A stretch of 64,000 nucleotides of DNA, from positions 798,215 to 862,214 of the forward strand of contig SIJG01000008.1 in NCBI GenBank assembly GCA_023374025.1, given 5' to 3'. Under the pieces are notes generated by a model. It was given only the letters and a program-made list of their open reading frames with translations. It did no database searches and was not told the DNA's origin. This stretch comes from Heterodera schachtii (lineage: Eukaryota; Nematoda; Chromadorea; Rhabditida; Heteroderidae). Shown in pieces: positions 58,490 through 64,000 of this stretch; positions within the stretch are counted from its first letter, which is position 1, and each line of letters opens with the position of its first letter. The position numbers were made by a program, and so were the translations under genes.

Positions 58490-60933
58490 TCATTGCGACA
58501 TTTGCATTGCCGTCGCCGTCGTCCTGCCCTCCTCGAAAATGTTGCTTTTGCTTCTGCCTCTGTTTTGGCACTCGCTTTTCCCTCGCTTTTCTCCTCCGGA
58601 ATTGTTTCTGTTCGGCTCCATCTCCGCCACTGTCCCCTCCGGCTTTGTTTCCCCCTTTTCCTCCCCCGCGGCGTCCTCTTCCGCGCCCATCGGCGCCCCT
58701 CCGTTTTCCATCGCCGCTTCGCTCAAAAGCGGCAGCCCAACGCGCGTCTTTCGTCGGCTCCGTTTGACCATTTCGGCCGCCGTTTTACCCCAATGGTTTG
58801 TGTTGTGCCGACAATTGTCTTCGTGTGCCGAGGACGAATTCGAAGAGACGGCGAACAAATGGCTGCGGCTTTTGCGCGTTTTGCGGCGTTGGGCGTCTCC
58901 GCTGATGCTAATCCGAGGACGGAAACGACCGTTTTTGGAGTCCCTAAGTAAAGGAAAAAGCATTAAAAAGCGATAAATAAAATTAGTCACGAAATTTCAA
59001 AGGGTTTTATCATTTTTTTTTCACTGCCCAATTGAAACTTCAAATTGCCGTGTACAGTAAAGGATTTGGCACATTGTTAAAAAAGTTAGCCCCGACTGCT
59101 TTTCGGTCTCACGGCCTCCAGCAGTGCGGCTACTCAATCAAGTGCCATTCCTCGGACACGCGCCCGGTAGGTGTCGAACCCGCGGCCTTTCTATCACAAT
59201 ACCGGAGCGTAATAGCCATCGGCTTACAGTCTTTTCAATCCCTGTCTTACGGTATTAACCATGCACAGCCAAACGCTTCCCTTACTGTACTCACCAGCAA
59301 CAGCCGAACACTGCGCCGCACTTTGTCGCCATGCACTTGTGAATGTGCGCATTGACTTCAGGGATGCGCAGCGAATAGATCAACGGGTTGAGCAACGATT
59401 TGGCAAGCAGAAAAGCCAACTGAGTACAGCTGAGAGCGAACAGCACGCGGTAATTGGCCGGGCTGGCCAACACGCGGCAGTCGGAGCAGGTCAACGCGAA
59501 CAGCAGCGAGGCGGGCGCCCAGCCGAGCAGAAAGCTGGCGCAGATCAGCAGTGTCGTCCACAGCGTACGCCGCTCGCGGCGGCGCCGCTTGGAGCCGCAG
59601 GACAACACTTCCGCGCACGGCGCGGCGGAGTCCGTGGTGGGGCGACGGCTGCTGCTGCGGAACAACGACGGGCGATGGCAATGCAATTGTTGTTGTTGCG
59701 GTTGTTGTTGTTTTGGCCATTTCTCGTGTTGGATGCGCAAAATACACAGCTAAAGAAAAACAAATTGGCAATGAAAAGGAAAAGGGAAGGGAAAGTGCCA
59801 AAAGCAAAAGCCGACCAATTTGGCATAGCAAAGCGTAATGGCACAAAAGATTGAGCCGAGTAGTGTGGACACCTGTCCAACGGAATGCCCTCGTGTAGTA
59901 AAAGTCGGGCCGCTCGCAGTTCCAAAAGCCCTGATTTGGTCGGCTTAGTGCTAACAGCCACAAAATGGCCGTGGGCACCACCCAAGCGAAGGCACAAAAT
60001 GCCAAAATGGAACGGCGCAATTGCTCCTTGTTGTAATGGGGACGAATAATGCCCACACAGTGGTGGAGAGCGATGAGCAAAAGATGAAGGGCAGCTGAAA
60101 TTGGCAAAATTCAAAATAGAAAATGGACAAAATGCCAAAAAAAAAGAAAGAAATAATGCAAACCGGTGAGAAGTCCGCCGGTGCGAAGCATCTGAAAGAA
60201 AATTAATCAGTGCCAATCCAATGGATTATGAACAAATAAATAGGGTTTAAAAATAAATCCGCCCTTTTTGGCTTCGTCAGAAGGATTTATTTGCAATTAA
60301 TAAGGAAGTTTTAAAGTGATTTCCCCAAAATGCCCCGTGCCATGGCCCACCTCCAAACTGAGTGCCAAACATGGCTCCACCCGCGTTTGGAGCACAATGG
60401 GCAAATAGCTGTTGTAAAGCAGTGACAGCGCCATCACAATGCAGGACCTGTTGTGGAAATAGCATCAGTTTGCTTTATGCCATTCGCTTTAAACACACAA
60501 ACCAAATGTCCGAGCTGGTCAAGCTGGTCAGCAGAGTGACCGTGGCATTGCGCCGGACGCGCGCGGAACGCAACGCGATGATGACGAGGGCATTGGCCAA
60601 AATGGCCAAGAGGGACAGCACGAGGAACACGGGGATCACCATTTTGTACATCTGAAAAGCCAAAACGGATGCTTTAATGGGTTGGCTAATGGCTTAAACG
60701 TCGAAAACTGTTTGTCAATTAGGCGATTTAGCCCCAAAAGAAAAACTCAATTAATTAGCTTAATTAATCTGGCATTGCTTTTCCCACTAATGCTTCTTCT
60801 CCACCTGAATTCGGTAGTGATTTGCCTCCTCCATCTCCTCCATTTGCTGCTGTGTGATGTGTTCGTCGTAATATCTGCTCATTAATTCTTCGTCCGTTGT
60901 CCCATTGGCTGTTAATTTTGTGTTGTCCGTCAT
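58490..60933 (-). CDS. Class A (rhodopsin-like) G-protein-coupled receptor
   Basis: Seven-transmembrane receptor. Exons on the minus strand: 60805-60933 (N terminus MTDNTKLTANGTTDEELMS, a possible glycosylated NGT), 60503-60651 (TM1, VFLVLSLLAILANALVIIAL, and start of TM2), 60351-60447 (TM2, YNSYLPIVLQTRVEPCLA with the Cys before TM3), 60164-60191, 60094 downwards (TM3-TM4, AALHLLLIALHHCVGIIRPH; ECL2 GFWNCE), TM5 near 59816-59872 (LLGSIFCAITLCYAKL), 59295-59749 (TM6-TM7; SLLNPLIYSLRIPEV carries NPxxY) and 58490-58943 (long charged tail). The DRY motif position reads HHC. Between the TM4/ECL2 exon and TM5 the frame shifts by one base near 59872 without a usable splice site. Ligand unknown; a peptide or amine receptor is possible. 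Confidence 0.8.
59040..59290 (-). mobile_element. tRNA-derived SINE-like insertion in a GPCR intron
   Basis: On the minus strand a Pol III-type B box (ggttcgacacc, about 59171-59181) is preceded about 40 bases upstream by an A-box-like tggctattacg in a segment reading aagccgatggctattacgct. The block is GC-richer than the surrounding intron and has sharp AT-rich borders. A decayed tRNA pseudogene is an alternative reading; the acceptor stems do not pair well enough for a functional tRNA. Confidence 0.4.
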
Positions 60934-63900
60934 AATTAATGCACTCCAATTAATTTTAATTATTGCAATTTGTTTCCTTCAATAATTTTTTAAAATATTA
61001 TTTATTCGTCACTTTTCAATAATGTTTTTTGCTGCGCATCGAATTGAATGTTTTGAGGCATTTGCCCTTTTGGGCGCCTCGGGGGATGACGCGGAATAAT
61101 ATTTATTGTGCGCAAGTTGATAGTTTTGAGGGGGCGGGGGGGGGCGAAGGGTTTATTTGCATTTGGATTCTGTGCCATCCCTTCAGGGGAAATGAATGGT
61201 TGGTTTGTTTTGATGGGAATGTGGCAAAGAAAACGGAGGAGGAGATAATGGAAAAAAGGCAAAATGAGTGGACGAAATGAAATGATGGCATGGCTTATTT
61301 AGTGGCCGAAGCGCTAATTGGCATCGAGAGTGAGTCTCGGTCTTGAGTGGTGGCCCGACAAATGAAACTTTCCTGTTTAAATGAGCTCAGTCTCCTCCCC
61401 TTCTTCGTGGAGCACTTGAAAAAATTAAATGGATGGCAAATTGCACAATTCCATTCTAATGACTATTAAATTGCCCAATTGAAAGTTTAAATGGCAACAA
61501 AATGTTATAGGGATGGTCAAACATCGCCGGCGGCGGCGGAAGGGATGAAAATTGGGGAAAGGGCGGAAATTGAAGGGATTGAAGAAAAGTCGGAAGGATT
61601 AAAAAGGGAATGGAAGGGAAGGGATGATGAAGAAGAAGCCATAGCAAAACATCAAAACGCAGTTAATTAATTACCCGGGGAAAAGCAAAGGCAAAAGAAA
61701 CGCCGAACATTTGGCAAATGAGTGACAAAAGAGGGAAAAAAGGCAACGGATCTCCGGGGGAAAAAGGAACGGAGATCAAATCGAAGTAATTAAATGGCAA
61801 AAGCAAAATGAAATGACGAAAAAGCAACAGAGGAAAAGGACAGAAAAAAGAACGATTAAATTTGCTTGGCCAAATGCAAACGAAAAAAGAGAAGGGAAAG
61901 AGAGAATACACAGCTGGGAAGGGGGGGGGGGGGAAATTGCTGAAAATTGAAACTGAAAATCGACGAACGAATGACTAATTAATTAAAATATGAAAATAAA
62001 ATTATTAAAAAATAAAATAATTTTTATTTTTAAATCGCAAAAGCGCAGCAACGAAAGCCCAATTGGCGTACATAGCAGCAGTGTTTTTATTTGTTATGCA
62101 AACAAATGTCATTTTGACGAAGAGAATTCTGCGGCTGTTTCCTTTGGTGGCCAAAAATAAATTTTCCCTGAAGGGTCAAAAGTCGGAAATTCATCTTTTA
62201 AAAAATATTTATTTGGTTAAAATAAATGCCAATTTCAAATTTGGTGGGTGCATTTATTTGTATCCCTCCTCAAATTCCTTCTTTTTTAATTGTCATTTCG
62301 CGAAGGCGTTAAGCAAATGCCAAAAATCCATTCATTCATTTGCCCATTCGCCCAATGAATTAATTCCGTTCGAAAGAAGACGAAATTCGGATTGGCCAAT
62401 TTTGAAGCCAAAATGAGGGGGGAGGGAGAACATTTGGGGGCAAAGTGAAAGAAAGGATTGAATTTGCAATGAAAGCCGAAAAGAAAGTGTTGGCCAATGC
62501 GAAATTGGCCACAATTTAGGGGAAAACGAATAAAGTTAATTTTGTTTTCTTATCAATATATTTATTTTTGTTGACTAAAATAATTGCCAAAGGATTTGGC
62601 GAAAAGTTGCAAAAAAATTGGCAAAAACTTGTCGAATGAATGACTAATAAGGTCTATTTGCAATGCACTTTTAAAGGTGCCAAATGAATTAGTTATGTTA
62701 TAATTGTGTAACGGAAAAAAGCGAAATGAACGGACGGAAAACGACGAAAAAACAAAGGACGATGGAAGAATGGAAGTGGATGATGAGATCAATGAATGGA
62801 TTACTTTTTAGTGGCAAATTGTAACAAAATCGTAACATATGGCCAGAGTAAAAACAAGCGTTAAGAACATTTTTGAATTGGTTAAAATGCGAAGAAACGG
62901 TAAAAAAAGTACCGTATTTGGGCATGGAAATAATTTGGGTAAAAATAACAGATACAATTTTGTTCGAAAAAATCCATTCTTTCAATTTCGAACTTGTTAA
63001 AAAATCAGTTTAAACGCTTTGCCGCAGATTTTTTCATTTTAAATCATTTTTAACGCCAAAAAAACATTTAAAAATTGCTTATCATAATAAATAATATTTT
63101 TTGGTCTTTCATTTTTTGTAATTTTATGGCTGAGGGATTTGAAGAAATATTTTTATTTAAGCAAAGTTTGAGGAAATTATTGAGAAAATAAATTAGTAAC
63201 AGCAGCAGCAAAAAAGCATTGATCCTTTCAATGTTATTTTTGTGTCAACTCAAAAAACGAACGAACGAAAGACCGACCGATGGACGAATTGGCCAAATGC
63301 TCAAAAAATACCCAAAATAACCCAATTTTACGGCAGAAGGAGGGGGGGGGGGCAAATGAAGAACAAATTCTTAAGATTATCATGTCCAAATTGACTTTTA
63401 TTGATGTAAAATAATTAATGAATTTGAAAAGAATGTCCGTCAATTAATGAAAAAATATTAATGGGAAAACAAAACATTTACGAAGAAAAAGCATTAAAAA
63501 AATGCCAGGAATAGTCTCGGATAAGAATAGTTGGCCTTCCCCATTTCGATGTCCTCCGCCCTTCCATTTGGCTCCTCCCTCTTTATTATATCCGAATTAA
63601 TTAGTTACTAATTAATATATGGAATGGTTTAGATTCTAAGAAACTAATAAAAAAGCCTTTTTAGTGCCAATTCAGAACAATTGAATGCATTAACAAACCA
63701 AGCAAAAGGGCCGTATGATTTCATTGACAAAACAGCACAATTTGATGTTCGCTTTGCACTAATTACCGTGCCAAAAGCAATTAGGCACACAAACCGGAAA
63801 TGGACGGCAAAAGAAAAGAGAGGAACAAAAAGACAATGGGGGAGAGAGAGGAAAAGAAGCAGAGAAACACAAATATTAGGGGAAGCAGTACAATCTGTTG

Positions 63901-64000
63901 GCTCTTCCGGAATTTGGTAACAATTGAAAATTTGTGGTGGAAAAAAATAATTGGCATGTTTGGGTGTTTAGTTTAACTTTTAATTTTTGCTAGTGACAGA
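60934..64000. other. Right-end region with no supported gene
   Basis: AT-rich with scattered G runs (61136-61143, 61921-61933, 63341-63350) and no splice-linked coding blocks or domains on either strand. Open frames here are short and compositionally like spacer. Upstream regulatory DNA of the GPCR gene probably lies at its left end. Confidence 0.45.

Noticed and set aside
59358..60107. Continuous 249-codon minus-strand frame through the GPCR
   Set aside because: Its second half is out of frame with TM6-TM7 (NPLIY); only the first part belongs to the receptor.
61002..63920. Assorted short open frames at the right end
   Set aside because: No domains, no conserved splice structure and low-complexity composition.
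1..64000. CRISPR arrays, bacterial operons, prophage or plasmid features
   Set aside because: The window is intron-rich eukaryotic DNA; none of the repeats has CRISPR-like spacing and no bacterial gene organisation is seen.

Overview
The window is eukaryotic DNA, almost certainly from a nematode. Genes are broken by many short introns (about 45-200 bp) with short pyrimidine-rich acceptors, AT-rich spacers are studded with G/C homopolymers, and the best-recognised proteins are nematode/metazoan: BLMP-1 (PRDM1), UNC-104 (KIF1A), MKS-1, Notchless and an ANKS3-like protein. Several introns fit homologous proteins only with a GC donor. Cyst nematodes are reported to use many GC-AG introns, so a tylenchid such as Heterodera or Globodera is my best guess (inference).

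Layout. 0-3 kb: two unrecognised plus-strand genes. 3.3-3.8 kb: an intron-containing H2B-like histone (minus). 4.3-7.5 kb: a MITE-like inverted repeat, then a promoter plus signal-peptide exon present twice. One copy heads an intact small membrane protein gene; the other lies in front of a RidA gene that has lost its own 5' end. 8.5-12 kb: an ankyrin+SAM (ANKS3-like) gene with a palindromic element in an intron. 12.3-17.3 kb: two near-identical 2.36-kb units, each a divergent pair of complete RidA genes on a shared promoter. 17.6-18.1 kb: another inverted-repeat element. 18.2-23.7 kb: Notchless/NLE1 and MKS-1 close together on the plus strand. 24.2-30.1 kb: blmp-1 (minus). 30.1-33.6 kb: purine-rich, poly-G-rich DNA, probably blmp-1 upstream DNA. 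33.7-42.9 kb: unc-104 (minus), with a 43-bp minisatellite in an intron and an 11-nt microexon carrying most of the P-loop. 46.5 kb: tRNA-Gly(GCC). 47.1-48.1 kb: an unrecognised acidic protein. 48.9-50.5 kb: a complete papain-family protease. 51.5-52.8 kb: two small secreted proteins, convergent. 55.4-58.0 kb: a complete serine carboxypeptidase. 58.5-60.9 kb: a class A GPCR (minus) with a SINE-like insert in an intron and an apparent one-base frame break. 60.9-64 kb: no gene seen.

Themes. Housekeeping and neuronal genes (NLE1, MKS-1, BLMP-1, UNC-104) are mixed with secreted or lysosomal peptidases and small secreted proteins. The most unusual part is the RidA expansion: four intact genes in two tandem divergent pairs, and a fifth truncated copy 7 kb away next to a duplicated promoter/signal peptide that could route a RidA domain to the secretory pathway. 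All exon boundaries were read by eye from splice signals and family resemblance; no search or transcript data were available.
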